In this document: in pieces, positions 21,486 to 35,400 of the stretch
Layout of the letters: every line of letters begins with the position of its first letter
Position numbering within the stretch: the stretch's first letter is position 1
DNA from: Labyrinthula sp. Ha
Taxonomy: Eukaryota; Sar; Bigyra; Labyrinthulida; Labyrinthulaceae
Length of the DNA: 64,000 bases
Reading direction: 5' to 3'
Assembly (NCBI GenBank): GCA_015227615.1
Contig: JAALGZ010000022.1
Location: 186,001-250,000, forward strand
Translations under genes and position numbers: made by a program
Notes under the pieces: generated by a model
What the model was told of the DNA's origin: nothing
Databases searched by the model: none
The model's input: the letters and a program-made list of their open reading frames with translations, nothing else

Positions 21486-24400
21486 ACTCAAAACAGCATT
21501 TTGACTGAAATAATAACAGAAGATTTTTTTGAAAGGCCTGAGGAACCTGGTTTGCAAAGAGTAATATGGATATTTAATCAAATCCGGAATATTTAGACTA
21601 ATATTACATGTAAATTGATTGTTCATGGTTTCAAAATAATTCCACCAACTCAGTTATTCTAAGTTGAAAACAAAAATTTCCACAATAATATCAATTTGAG
21701 AAAAGTTTAACGATTAGTTATAAATACTGAACCTGTGAGTTCTTATTGATAATTTTCTTATATATTGTTTCTTAAATCCAGAAACATAGTTTCTTTTTAA
21801 AGAGTAGCTCCAAATTATCAGAACTAAAAAGAAAATATATTAGAACAAAACGTTGTAATCAAGTATCCTAATCCTACTAGTTCATGAAGGATTCATCACT
21901 ATAATATAACCCTAAGTGCAAGAATACAGTGTGTTAAAGCTAGAAACCCAAGAAAAACACAACATGGTTTGCGCTATTAAGGGAAAGAAGGGCTTTACAA
22001 GTTAAAACTCAAGTAATAAATAGTTTTCACTTTAAAATTCTAAAATAATTTATAGAACAAAGAAGTGTTCTTGCTTTAAATTTCTTGACATTTCTTCTGA
22101 ACAAATTTTTTGTAAAATGTTATTCTCAAGATTTGCAAAATATGCATTGAGCTATATGAATAAAACTAAACTTGAGTGACGTTCATTTCCTTAAGTTACC
22201 TCGTTAAACTTCAAATCTTTTAAATTTATCAACATTAGAAAACAAGTTTGATCTTTGCTAACTTTAAAATTTCAAACATTTTTTTTCAAACATTCTAAAA
22301 TTAAGCTGAGTTTAGCTGTTTTAGTTTTTCTTACAAGAACTCGCTAATTTTGTCTTGCAGTTTATCTCAAACCTTAATATAAACATTAATTATTATTTGT
22401 GTTAAACAATTTGAATATGTAGTTTTTTTTATTCATTTGATCTTGAATTTTATTATGGTTTTCTATAGACATATATTTATTGGTAAAATGCGCAGAGAAA
22501 AATATTATTATATATTTCTCATTCTAATTTCCAAAGCTTAGAATAATTAGCATGTATATATTCGTTATTTTTTGCCTTAAATTATATCGAATCAAGTATT
22601 TAAGAAAGTTCTTGAAATAATTTTTCTGGAAGCTCGATAATTTCCCCAGTTATGATGTAGAACTGAGAGCATAATATAAACTTCACTACAAATCTTCATA
22701 AGGCTTATCATCACTTTGATCCTATTTAGCAAGGTTAAAATTTATCTTAGCAAGCTATTTAGTAAAGTCCATCTACCTTTTACATCTTCACCAAAATTTT
22801 CTAGGAGAAATATTTTTCATTGGTTTTTCATCACTCTATATTACCTAGCACATTCAGACACAAATATGGAAATAGAGTGAATTGGAACTCCTTTTCAACA
22901 TCTTCGTGGTCTTGTTACAGAGTTTCTAGTTAAATGTGATTTTTTTGTATTTTAAGTTTTTGGTGTTGCTAATGGAGGAAGGGTAAAGGTGACGACGTGG
23001 AAAGATGAAAATATTTAAATATCCTTGCTACCTCGAAATTTGTACAAAGTATGGGAAAATATGAAAAAGACGTATTAAGTAATGAATACAGATTGAACAG
23101 TGAAGGTTGGAGAATGGATATCCTGTCATTCAACATAAGGAGAAGCTATATTTGGGAGAGTTTTATTAAGGTAGGAATCAGTGAATTTTAGATTTTTAAG
23201 ACCAGACTTAATAGAAAACATTTTTAAGAGAAAACAAAGGACGCCTCCCCCCAGACCCAGTTCCGAATGTTTCTTGTTACCTTATGATCTTTGAATTGAC
23301 TCTATCTTGTGATGCCGCACCTGGTTTATTCCAATAGTTTTACTACATGAGATTTGCCACGCATGAATTCTTAACACGTAAGAATTCAAAAAAAACAAGT
23401 GATAGCTAAATATTTTCATTATGAATACTCGAAGCAAGTTCATTTAGGTGGTATATTTGATATAGATATTACACCCCAGTTCTATCTTTTCTCACATAAA
23501 TAAAGTTCGGTACATAAAAAAACATAAGGGTAGTACAGTTGGGAGTGCTATGTCAATCCAAAATATAGCTATGTCTATTGAAGTTAAATAAACCCTCTTT
23601 AAATGGATTTGCACGATATTATGAATACCTTCCGGTAAACATATGGATTGAAAAATACTTTTTCTTTTTTTCATGATTTTGTTAATTTAATTAGAGTTCG
23701 AAGAAAAATGTTTAATCTTTCTTCTTCTTAGCTTGATTCAATATTAGTAGCATCTTAGTATTTTGAAGATATGTTGGAATATTATTTAAAAGTGCCGACG
23801 GTATATTAATTGAAATCATAAATCTCTGAAGATATATCAAGCAGATATATTAGAATCGAACAGTGTCAAGACTTCCATATATTGTATATAAAAATATATC
23901 TAAAAAACACATTCCACTATTTATTAAGATGTCCTTGTTATCAGTAATATAGTCAACTTAGCATATAGTCAAGAAAAATACTAAATAACGAAAAGCCCTG
24001 ATTGGTGCTTAATTAGATAAAACAAAGTTTAAATCCACTAGATGTCCTATTAATACTCTTTTTATTGTCCTAGGAACTGTTATAATGGGTTATTTAATAT
24101 TCATAATGAGTAACATTCCCAATTTGAATAAATTTAAGCAGAAAATAAGATGGTACTGCAAATGTTAATTATCAAGATTTATAAGAATGAATATATTCTC
24201 ATATCTAATTAGTGAGAGATAAAAAAGATTAAATCAGAAGTTTTGATGCCTCATTGGCACCTCCAGTATTACGCAGTATCCTCATGTATCGAATTATCAT
24301 GAATTTTGGTGATCGCTCTTAACTGAAGAGAACAGGATTTATAAGAATAATAAGACCAATAAAGATAAAGATAATATAATTTTGTTTTCTTGCTTGAAAT

Positions 24401-24617
24401 AGTATGAGACCAATTGCGGGTTTGCATAGAACAGGGGGTGATAGGGGCTGAAAACAAGTTCAGAACTATTCTCTAATCGTATAAATATATGTATATATGG
24501 ATTCTAATCTGTAAAAATGTTGGGGATAAGGTTACAGCATTTCCGGCAAAGAAGTTAGTATAATTACTAAAAGTACTATAATATCTAAAAAAATATAACG
24601 TAAAGATGTTGGAAGCC

Positions 24618-24690
24618 TATGTGGCTCAGAGATAGAATGGAAATTGCAGACACGGTACATTATGAAACAGAAGTTCGATACCTGGATAAT
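24618..24690 (+). repeat. tRNA-derived fragment (SINE head or tRNA pseudogene)
   Basis: Contains GTGGCTCAGAGATAGAATGG (24621-24640), close to the D-arm/A-box of Ala-type tRNAs, and AAGTTCGATACC (24671-24682), a good B-box, spaced about 50 nt as in a tRNA. The acceptor, anticodon and T stems do not close well, so it is not a working tRNA. Confidence 0.4.
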
Positions 24691-27284
24691 TTGTGAAACA
24701 GATGACATGGATAATGATGCTTACCTTTTTCCTCAATAAAGTCTAGCTTTAATTATGTTTGTATAACCCCAACAAAAACTTAGAAGATAGATATGAAACT
24801 AGAATATTTTAACTTTAATCGTTTAACCAGTGAGTTATATTGTGTTTTTCTTTCATGGTTACTAGGTTTGTTAAGGAATGATTTGGTTAAACTTGCGTTG
24901 GTACCATCTGCATTAAAACTTTGTGAAAGAAACAGCAAGCCAGTTTTCCAGGTGTGATCTTTATATTTAGAATATAATATTTTAAGCAGCTTTAATCTAT
25001 AGAAAGGTGTGGAATCTTGCTAAGTTTAATCTAGTGCGATCATTTGCAAATGAGACAAAATGTATTACACTATTCTGATTCAGAGCTATCGGCATTTAAT
25101 ATTTGCTACCTATAGAAATCAGGTTACTAATTCTAATTTCTAATCTGGCTTTTGTTCAATTAGTTATTAAATACACCATCTTAGATTTATAAATGATGAA
25201 ACATTGGTATTATGAATGCTTATTATCAACATACGTGGGTGACAAACAGCTAACCATCTCGTTCCCTTAGTAAAGTTAACTAGGTATTTTTCCTATTAGT
25301 AACGAGAATAAATGCACCATATTTTTGTCTGCTTGGTTTTAAGTGAACAGTTTGGAAGCTCCTTACCTGCTTCAAATGGACGCTTGCAGTGCCCTTTAGA
25401 CAGTAAGACATAGTCAGATTTCTTAATATGAGCTCTATATTTCGGATTAGGTCCACGATATGTTCCAAGAAAATTTTCTTTCGAAATGGATTATATAAAA
25501 AATATGATTCTTCATCAATAACATAGGTAAAATTTGTAATCAACAGTATTATTTCTGTGGGAAAAGTTTTTCTTACATTTTTAACAAACGAAGCAAGTAT
25601 TACTGATATTCAAATTCAGTGTATATACATACAAATTTTTAATATTTATTTCTTTTTCTGGTAAATTATATATGTTTTATTTGTTAAAATACTTTAGAAT
25701 TGATTCTACACTAGATACATGGTGTTAGGTAGCTGTCTACATATGTTAAGAAAGCAAAAAGTTAATTTACAACATCTTGGTCTTCTTAGGGGTTCAGCGA
25801 AGAGAGAATAGTTTCTATTCACTCTTATAGTTGAATTACTATTTTATTAAGGTCAAGATATTTTTAAGTTTTGGTGAGCTTAAGAAAAAATGCTTAAGGA
25901 AGATCATGATACAACTCCCGTGGATGGTATATGTTAGAACCAGATATTTGATTAGGATATACTGCTTGCATGCTAATACTTTTATTGCAATTCTTTGGTT
26001 CATTTTGTATTGGTGATAACTTTAAATAATCTTCAAAAGCCAATTTTTTTATGAATTATTATTTACAACCCCGCAAAATTCGTTATTTGGTCCTTGAAAA
26101 TTTTGATCAATGATCTTTAATTTATTATTTAGTTGATGAATGGTATAAGATACCTCGTGAATTTTACAATATAGCTTAGCATCTATCAGTTTTTTTAGCA
26201 TTATTGAAAAAGAGTTCTTTTTTCCCGATATTTATATCATTGAAAATTCTAATTTCCTATCAGGATAGGTTTCGATCCAAAAGGAAGATATCCTATTAAC
26301 GAAAGGTTATTATTCTTATCCAGGACAAACTAGAAACTACAATAAAAAAACTCAACACCAGACTTATTTTCTAATACCTAAATAAGAGTACAACGAAATC
26401 TATTTTATATTTGTATTCCTGGCACACATGCATGTATACCACTGGTATTACAGTTGCTTATATTCTTCTTTCAAGATGTGTCCTAACGTTATAAAATGAT
26501 CTTGCGGTATTTTTACATTTCATATCTTGTTGTGTCTTTTCCAATTGTAGATTCATTTTGCCGGGTTTTCTATGTGTTTTATTTTTCTAATATTTTACAG
26601 TTGTCCTGTGGCACTTCTCTACATATTATGTCCTATAAGCTATATAATATATACATATATGCATGTTACCTCACATCTCCAAAATTTTTATACTACAGAC
26701 TTCACTGCATAAGATAATAATTGATGAAACACAAAGGTTTTTTTATTTAATCAATTATTATTTTAAATGTTGTGGCGTTTTCATGTATATATAACGGTTA
26801 TCACAAGTGCACAATATAAGAAAGAATATATTTTAGCTTTTCAATTTTCAATCTACTTGACACACCACTCTGCTCTGCATAGTCTTCACCAGAAAGAAGA
26901 GGCTCTTTCTAGTCTTAATTTTGAATATGAGTTACTAAATTTGTTTTAGTGGTTTGAAAATAGTTTTTTTTGGAATCACCAACTGGTCGAGTTAGCATTA
27001 AACATTAAAAAAAATCTCACACAATATTTTTTTAAGCTTCTACTTTTTAGTAAGTGTTAAGATTAGTATGAGTTATAGCAATCATTTCATAGATTTTACA
27101 GGAAAATTCTGAAGGGAAAATATTCTTTATTCTCTGTGTAAAACATTTCTAAAACACTCAAATTATTAATAAAGTGTTTTTGTACTACATTTCAACATTC
27201 TCAAATGGTAAAACACATAGAAATCTAGAAAACCTGTTAATGGAAATAACGTAATTACAATAATAGCTTTTTTGTAGAGAGTAA

Positions 27285-27350
27285 GGGCAAGGCCGCAGGC
27301 TCGTGCGGGTTAGGTCCTCGGACTCAATTGGCACGACCACAAAACTCCCT
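27285..27350. other. GC-rich hairpin island, possible small RNA gene
   Basis: About 65 bp at roughly 60 percent GC in DNA that is otherwise about 70 percent AT. It has a perfect 5-bp stem CCGCA...TGCGG (27293-27308) with a 6-nt loop, followed by GGTCCTCGGAC, which can form a second small hairpin. It does not match U1, U2, U4, U6, 5S or SRP core motifs that I can recall. A second GC-rich hairpin, TGCCCGGAGTGGGCG, lies at 27712-27726. Confidence 0.25.
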
Positions 27351-28014
27351 TAAAATCTAATCTACTCTATCCTTGTTAATTCCAAAAGGGTATTATTTTG
27401 GGCAAATACCCAAAAGAATCATAACAAATCAAAAAAAAACAAAATATTTTCTCGGGAAACCACAAAATACCTTGGCGGCAGAAGTTAACTTTTGTGCCAA
27501 AATAGAACAAAAACAATATTTTTCTATATAAAAAAAGAAGAATTTTATGGAGTGTGAAGTAGTGATGATCTTATGTTTGTATAAAGTTTTACTTTTATCT
27601 TTGTCTCATTGTTTCCGTAGGACAATGTATGTCTTGAAGTTTTACAGATAAATTACTATAAGGTTCTCTAACGGATATGCTGAATAAGAAGTCGTAAATT
27701 TGTCCTTTCTCTGCCCGGAGTGGGCGCATCACCACCATATAATTCATAACGTTAATTATTGAATCATTTAAAATTCAATGGTTCACCGTAATTTAGTATA
27801 TATTGACTCATATTTTGACTATGAAACATTAACGAGTATATTCCGTTACATATTATTACGTTCCAATGCGGAGACCTGGCGGTACTTTCACTGAATAATT
27901 TGGAACACGGAACATTTGTACTTTAACTTGTGACAAAAACCGTATGTGGTGCATGTTTTAGTAGTAAATTATTAATTTACCCTTGCTTAACTGACAAACA
28001 TACCAATCAAAGTT

Positions 28015-28019
28015 CCCGG
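28015..28019 (+). promoter_or_regulatory. CCCGG motif upstream of kinase gene
   Basis: CCCGG 85 bp before the ATG, one of several CCCGG/CCGGG words found 30-90 bp before start codons in this window (see 38294, 40857, 46712). A promoter role is inferred only from position. Confidence 0.3.
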
Positions 28020-28103
28020 TATTTTCAAAGCAACCAAAAGAAACAGCGTAAAAAGATTCCAAATCTATCCTGCCATAAAATAAAACACCAAAACAACTTG
28101 TAA

Positions 28104-29210
28104 ATGGATTCCCTTTTAACATCCCTTCGCCTCAATATCTCAGGCCGTGGGATTTCTTCCTCCCGTGACCCCAAACTTGCAGAATTTCATAAGAAATACC
28201 TTCTCACCGATAAAATCCTCGGAACTGGATCCTACGCACAAGTTCGCCTTGCAAAACTTAAGACAACTATGGATGTAGTTGCTGTAAAAATTATCCGTAA
28301 AGGTGGATTATCGAAACGAGAGTTAACTGGACTTCATAAAGAAGTCAACATTTTAAGTTCTTTGTCTCATAAGAACGTCGTTGCAATTTTTGATCACTAC
28401 GATACAGAAAAAGCAATGTATATTGTAATGGAATATGTAGATGGAGGTGAATTATTTGAATCACTTGCAACTAAAAGTTATACAGAAGAAGATGTGAAAA
28501 AAGTTATTTTTACTCTTGCACAAGCATTAAAACACTGTAAAGAAAATGGAGTTATTCATCGTGATTTAAAACCTCAGAATTTACTGCTTACAAGAAATGG
28601 TGAAGTTAAATTAGCAGATTTCAACTTGAGTATTAAAATTGACAAAGATCAAGCAAATTTTTCATTGTTACAAACCGCATGTGGAACTCCAAATTATGTA
28701 AGTCCAGAAGTTTTATCTATGAAACCATATAGTTATAAATGTGATATTTGGTCACTTGGAGTTGTTACCTTTCTTCTTTTAAGTGGAGGATATTTACCTT
28801 TTAATGTAGATGAAGAAGGAGAAGAAGGAAAAGATTTACTTTTGGAATTGGTTAGAATTGGAAGATGGGATTTTACACCAAGAGAAGCATGGAAAGATAT
28901 TAGTCCAGATGCGAAAGATTTCTTAAGAAAAGTTATGGAAGCAAGACCAGAAAGAAGAGTTAATTATGATGAGTTGTTGCATCATAGATGGATGAAAGGA
29001 CAATATGATAATGTGATTGATAATAATCACTTTAAAAATAGTCATTTTAGAAGAAAAATGCTTGCTGCTGGTAAATCTCTTCAAGCAGTTGCTGCATTTC
29101 AAAGTTTGGTTGATGGAAAAAAAATTCATAAACCTCAATTAAACCCTGAGTTTTCACTTAGTGGATTAGGACAAAGTTCTCAAGATGGTTTTGTGTTGTA
29201 TGACTATTAA
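28104..29210 (+). CDS. CaMK-like serine/threonine protein kinase with DFN motif
   Basis: A 368-residue single-exon protein kinase. The P-loop is GTGSYAQV (40-47), the ATP-anchoring lysine K62 in VAVKII, helix-C glutamate E80, catalytic loop HRDLKPQN (152-159), activation segment from D172, CGTPNYVSPE (193-202; SPE replaces APE), DIWSLGV and the closing arginine near RRVNYDELLHHRWM. These place it in the CAMK group, similar to calcium-dependent and CaMK-type kinases. The magnesium-binding motif reads DFN rather than DFG: Asp172 is kept and Gly becomes Asn174. Kinases with DFN and an intact Asp and Lys can be active. The tail (about 275-368) is short, basic at first, with no EF-hands, so calcium regulation is not evident. 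The ATG follows CCCGG by 85 bp. Confidence 0.92.
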   Translation: MDSLLTSLRLNISGRGISSSRDPKLAEFHKKYLLTDKILGTGSYAQVRLAKLKTTMDVVAVKIIRKGGLSKRELTGLHKEVNILSSLSHKNVVAIFDHYDTEKAMYIVMEYVDGGELFESLATKSYTEEDVKKVIFTLAQALKHCKENGVIHRDLKPQNLLLTRNGEVKLADFNLSIKIDKDQANFSLLQTACGTPNYVSPEVLSMKPYSYKCDIWSLGVVTFLLLSGGYLPFNVDEEGEEGKDLLLELVRIGRWDFTPREAWKDISPDAKDFLRKVMEARPERRVNYDELLHHRWMKGQYDNVIDNNHFKNSHFRRKMLAAGKSLQAVAAFQSLVDGKKIHKPQLNPEFSLSGLGQSSQDGFVLYDY

Positions 29211-29273
29211 ACCATATTTTATAAAGTGAGTGTTTTAAATAATTAAATATGCGGGTTTATGCAGTTAACGGCT

Positions 29274-29449
29274 ATCTTTCTCTGTACGGTATTTTTCTTC
29301 AAAACTGTAAATGTGAGTAAATCTGTCTTACAGGTTAAAGTATATATCATAGTCGTTCAGTATTTCAGTGACTACTACATGCAATATTCTTTATGTTACA
29401 AATATCAGGTACAAACTGAAGAGTGCACTCAGTCAACTATTGGTTGACA
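29274..29449 (-). repeat. LTR (3' LTR of the 29-37 kb element)
   Basis: Pairs with 37061-37236, same length, direct orientation. Landmarks shared by both include GTATTTTTCTTCAAAA near the left end and AGTCAACTA..GGTTGACA at the right end. Confidence 0.85.
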
Positions 29450-32400
29450 TCCACCGTTTCTTAGAGAAATTCTTGTGGGGAAATAAAAGAGAAGTCCAAA
29501 CAATCCAGAAGATTCATTTCAAGATCTATATTTGTCCAATGTGGTCGCAAGTTACCTTTTCTAGTGAATAATTTCAATTTATTGGCGCTTGGGAACAGCT
29601 TCTCCATCATTATATAAACTTCGCTCGGTTTCTCCGAAGGGAATAATGGCTATGTTGCAGAACATCTCTCATAAATTAGGAGTCTTTATCCTCGAATATA
29701 TTCGTGTAAGTGATTATTGTACTAGGTTTCCTATTAAATACCAGATAAGTTTCCTGATAGTGTTGTAAGAAATGTCCAACTGAATTAGCAAGTTTATTAT
29801 TGCTTGTTTTCTTAATTCACGTCAAATGGTCAATAGGATAATATTACCGAGACTCAGCCCACTTAAGCACAGCTATTTGGGAATGATTAACCATCCAACA
29901 GAATGAATAATTCCCAAAAGGGAAGTTTTGTTGAGTAGAGTTAATTAACTGAATGCTTTAGTCGTAACAGTAGTATAAGGAAGTGTTACTCCACTAGTTG
30001 GATTAGAACCTCCAACCCTTCAAAGTGAATCCATTAGAATGAGGCTATAGCTTGGAACTTATCTCTTGGCTTAAAAAAGGTTAGTTCAAATGCATCTGTC
30101 ATAACAATAAGACTGAATGGTGATTGTAGAAATATAATATTTTATCTCCAGCTAGTGTTAATTTATTTTCTCCAATATATTCTAAAATAAATTTGAACCA
30201 GCTGAAAAGAATGATAAAATCAACCTAATTCCATCCTTAGTAACAGAAATTACTATACTAACTGTTTTATTATGAAATACTTTTTTTAAGTCTTTTGTAA
30301 ATTAATTTTGTAAAGTGTCTAGAGATAACCATCCGGAATATGCCTTATCCAAATAAAAGAATAACTCAGTTCCCTCCTTATAAAATTCATAAAAATATAA
30401 GTTAAGTTTCTTGCTTCTTTCACGGTCTGGAATTCCTTGAAGATCTTAATCTTTATTAATTCTTTTAATTCTCCCTTTGAAAAGATGTTAATTTCCTTGA
30501 GAAATTTGGAACATCTAGGGTCGTCATATTCTTTTAACATAAAAGTCAAGTATCTGGCTGAATAAATTCGTACAAGAAAAGTAATCTCAACTGCGTCTTC
30601 AGACTCGCAAATTATAACATGTTACAATAATAAACCCAAAAATTCTTATTAACTAGCCACTTTATCTAACATCCCAGGTAACTTCTTCGTAAATTTAACT
30701 ATCCCGAATTATTCCTTAAGAAAATTATTAATCTCTTTCACATTATCTCGCAGTCCATGAGAAGCTCAGACAGATTATAGAATAAAAAAAAAGATTCTAT
30801 TTGAGTGCTAAGCTATGGCTTAGTACAGAATGGCAAGTGATTTGTTTTCAAATAAACTTCGTAATTTCCACATCCTTAAGTTAGTATCATTCTTTCTGGA
30901 ATAAACTTCTCGATACGATACCAACCCAAAGTAATAGATTCTTTGATCTCATAATACGGTTTAGTGATAATATTATTTATAGAAAGAGATTTACTTTTGG
31001 TTTATTTTTTTCTCTTAGTAGGAATGATCTTTTGATTTCACCTGTTTAATCTGTTGAAACTCGCTTCCTTCATATTTTGCCTTAATGTAGCTTCTTATGA
31101 ATTCCGGAATGCTGGAAAACAATTCTTCAAGATCTTGACAAGTACTATAAAATTTATTAAAACCAATACAAGTTACAAGCGCTTCATATTTTGATCCACA
31201 TACAGCTCTAGGGTTTATCTCCAGGATTTTGTCTATCTCGAAACTTTGGTAGTTGTGAATAAAAAGAGATTTGAGAAACTCAAAGTCTGGGGAGTATTTT
31301 TGTCATAAAACCACAATCGATAGGCGTGAACTTTCATTTGTCATCACACTAAATCTTCCATTTTGTACAAATGGGAAGAAGTAAGTTACAGGAGTTGATT
31401 AGTCCTTAAACAGAGAAGTCTGTTTTTCTTCAACTGCATTTAAAATCCTTTCCTCGGAAACCATTACATAGTTTCTTAGAGAGTAACTCATTAAAACAGG
31501 TCTCTTCATATTAAGCCCAACATTTTCAATCTCGTGCTTGGGTTAAAAAGCTTTGAATGTATATTTTTTTCTTTAATAGATTTCTCATATTTTCGGCTTC
31601 TATAATAAGGGCCTCAACTCATTGCGGCTTCATCCATCGTGCTTTACTTTGAAATGCAATATATTTTATATTGCTTTCCGCCATATCAATATATTTTTCA
31701 AAATATAAAAATAATTTATTCAAAGTATTATTCTGTTATCTTGATATAAAATTATTGTCTGTCAGATGATTTAGAAAAGGAACGAAAATTGGCCAATCTT
31801 CATCATATACTCCATATATAGAACACAATGATTTCAAATATTGTAACAATGTAGAGTTAAGATTTTCAATAAATCCATTTATGCAAGGTAAATAATCTAT
31901 AGAAAAACTTTGTTTACTACCCAATTCGCTTCTCTAATCTTCTTCATAAATCGTTATCAAAGTGTGAGGGATTGTCTGTGATTATTAAGGTTTTTTCTTG
32001 CTAACCAAAAATATCCTCTCCATTCCAACAAAGCATCTGCCATGATTTCAGCCCCGATAGTCCGACAAACTTTTGATTAGAGTCTTTCTTATGCAGGAAT
32101 CTATTAAAACAAGTACATATCATGTTTTTATAGGAATGAATAGTCGACGCGTAAAATCTTTCTTACCTTCTTTGCTAATGCAGCAATGTTTTATTGGTTT
32201 CGAATGATTTTAGGAACTCTATTGCAATGTAAACATCTTCTTCAGTAGGAACCAACCAATATATTCAATTGACTTCTATTGGGTTCTTCAACATAGAACT
32301 TCTTTAAATAATATGTCTCTCCGGTTGTTGAAGGGCTATCTATTTCTGAATGAATTGATAAAACTATCTTTGAACTACATTTTCTTGGGGTCACTAGTCT

Positions 32401-35400
32401 GTTGACGACCAATAAGATATCATCTTCCAACTTCATATTTTTATTTGCCTTCAGATCTATCTTTTCTTGTTCCTGCTTTAAATTTAGTTCCCTGATTGAT
32501 TTCCATGATTTGTCGTCATCAAATGGACTCAAGTAAGAAATATATTCCTTAACTAACTTCGAATACGTGGAGCCAATGTCAGTATTAATTTTAGATTCTT
32601 CAACAATTTCAGGTATAAATTCATGTAAATTCTTTCCAATAGCTCATACATCTAAGTCAAACCGATGATCCTGGAGAAAATCTAGGGTTGGTATCTTTAT
32701 TCCCCTTTTCTACGAATAATCATCTTCCAGTAAGTAATGCAAACATTCTTGCGCATTGAGTTCTTATAATGCCAAATTCTCGTGAAGCTCCGAAGCTTCT
32801 AGGTCATCAGACTTAGAATTAATATTCTCTAGCCACTTAACAAGGAATCCCGCTTCTTGGTCAAATGACCGACCTCCATCCAGAAGTTTGGTATGGCCCA
32901 GTGATGTAATAACTTATTTTCTTAATTCAACAAATTAGCACATCTAAAATAAAATTATTCCTTGAAGGGATATGAAACACTATTCTTTCCCTTGAATATA
33001 AGAATAAGAACCATCCATATAGTCCGTTCCAAAAAATAGCTTTTTCGATTGTTTTTGCTTCTTAGTACAGATAACAATACCTTATTTGCTGTATATGTAT
33101 GAAGGCTCTCACTTTGGGATCTCAATAGAAAATCAAGTATATGAAGAGAACATATAATAGGGAAAGGCTTCATTATAAATTATGCGAATGAAGTTCTGAA
33201 TTACAATATCTTCTTGAAAAAGTAATAGTTTTGGTCCCAGGATTTGAAAATCATTGGAAATACGCTAATCTGCGTCTTAAAATACAACTAAACTTTATAA
33301 ATTTTGAGAAGAGTTAGTAAACAAGAGTGAAACCTGCCCAGAATCATAGGTCATTAAATATCTTTTTCTGGCATCTGCAATTCCCTGCTTCAAAATATCA
33401 TATGCTTTGCGCCGTTCTCTTGCCCAAATAAATTCTTTCTTCGATCTTTTCATTTACTGCAACTTCTTATCCTTTCCGCTCGCATAATGTGCGAAGGATA
33501 TCCTCAAATTAGACAATTTTGGAATATTTCATTCCAGCCAGTTGTTCATAAGAACAAGCTGAGCCATATCATGTCGATGCCCTGGTTTTCCGCATTTAAA
33601 ATATTCTCAAAGAAGTTTGTATCAAAGTTCCATTCCTTTTCAGAGATTTATCTCCCGCGCCGGATCTTTGTTTGAGATGGTCAAAGATATAATGAGGAGA
33701 CCTATTAGAAAAAGTTTTCGATTGAATCTTAGAAAATAAACATTATTGAGAGAAACAAAGTTTCCATAGAATTAGAGTATAAGAGTAAATCATTGAGCCA
33801 TGATGACATTCCTATACCTAGCTGGAAAAAATATTTAGGTTCTTCATCGTCCAGGATTTGATTAATACTAATATTTGTAAAAATTCCTGGAGCATTACAC
33901 CAACACATTGTGGTACCGTTCATGCGGTACACGGACTATCGTCTGACCTATGTGAAAATACCTTTCTATTTCTTGTGGTGCGGAGAAAATCAACCATGCT
34001 AATCACATCCAAAGTGATATATAATTCTGTTACTTTTAACCTAAGTAGTTGTCTCTCTAAATTTGATAACTTTAATAATATATTCACAGAAATTTTGCTG
34101 AGTCTGATCATTTTACCAACTAGAAAAAAAGTAGTTTTGGATGTTATCTTTTCTCCCATTTTTTAGTCTGATGAATAGTCGTCTCAATCTTTTAAAACTG
34201 CTATGTTTTTGGGAACCACAAATACAGGATGGTTCCACATGGAATTCAATCTCTTTTCAACGATCTCTGTTTTTCTCTAAGCTTAAAATTTTAGTTCTAA
34301 TAAATTTTCTGTTTTTTGAGATTGATCACAGCCATTAGTCCTAAAGATTTCGTTACCCTCTTTTAAAGCATCTTCTATTAGGGCAATGTAGGACATCTGC
34401 AAGTTCCTCTGTTTCAACCCCAAGCTTCTACATTATAAAGAATCATTTTTCTCAATATACAAATCGTTTTGACATCAGCAACTGCTACTGCTAATTTTTT
34501 CCACAGTCATGTATTTAATTAAAACCACCTCTTTTGAATCTTTTATATGGCCTTCTACTAATCCGATTTCTTCAAACTTAATAGAAACATTGCCAACATG
34601 TTTCAGAGTAGGGTGGTAATAACATTATTTGGATCCTCATCAGCTTCAAACTTGAGAGAATGTGAAGAGTGCATATTCCACCCTACTTTTTCAAACCTTC
34701 TAACTCCTACAACTAATTTTTTTTTCATTAAAAATCTTTTGAATCCTCTATGCTATATGTATAAGGGTAAGGTAAATTTTCCATTATTAGTTTAATAGCT
34801 TCTTCATCATTCATTTTCTTCAAACATCACAACTTGGATTTAAGTCGAAGCTAGCTGAGTTTATCTGTCCATTAAAAAAGATATGAAATTTTTCCCCGAG
34901 TACATAAAAACCTTTGATTAGAATCTATCGATTGGTTCATCATATCTCGGGATTATAATGGAATCTGCCAGCCGAAAACATGCTTTCTCTAACTTCTTAG
35001 AATACAAACACATAGATTTGAAGTTAAGTTACCCAAATACAAGCGCAAAATTGCTATTAAAAAGTTAAATCGTTATTTTGAATTGAATAAGGTTAATTGT
35101 TGAATATTACCACTTTAAAGGAATTCTTCTTTAGGGTGGGGGCGTCTTGAGCAGTTTGAAGATTCTTTTTTCCTTCCACAAGAGGAGTACTGCTGTTCAA
35201 TTGCTGAGAAAGATGTAATTATTTCCTCCATGTATCCATATATCATTTTGTCTCCTTTTTTGTCTTCTTTGAGCTGGACAAGTCCAAAATTATTTAAACA
35301 CAGTCCAACACTTTGTTTCCCACTATAATATCGTCTCATTCTTCTGGCTTGACACAGAAGACACCGACTCCAAGGTAGGCTAGGAGTTCCTTCTGGGGTA

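Larger units (their letters stand above)
21486..28103. other. Gene-free stretch of 6.6 kb
   Basis: No convincing protein gene. Short open frames (23492-23674 minus, 25280-25543 minus, 25831-26016, 26496-26717 and 26767-26949 plus) have no domain or paralogue. Notable contents, listed separately, are a tRNA-derived fragment at about 24618-24690 and GC-rich hairpin islands near 27.29 and 27.71 kb. The region 23235-23250 has a short C-rich run. The right end is the promoter of the kinase gene. Confidence 0.55.

Noticed and set aside
29985-30050. tRNA-like T-arm (minus strand GTTGG...CCAAC)
   Set aside because: Acceptor and anticodon stems do not form; it lies inside the decayed LTR element.
30319-30549. 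Minus-strand 76-residue open frame
   Set aside because: It sits in the 3' region of the old LTR element and is best taken as part of that fossil, not a host gene.
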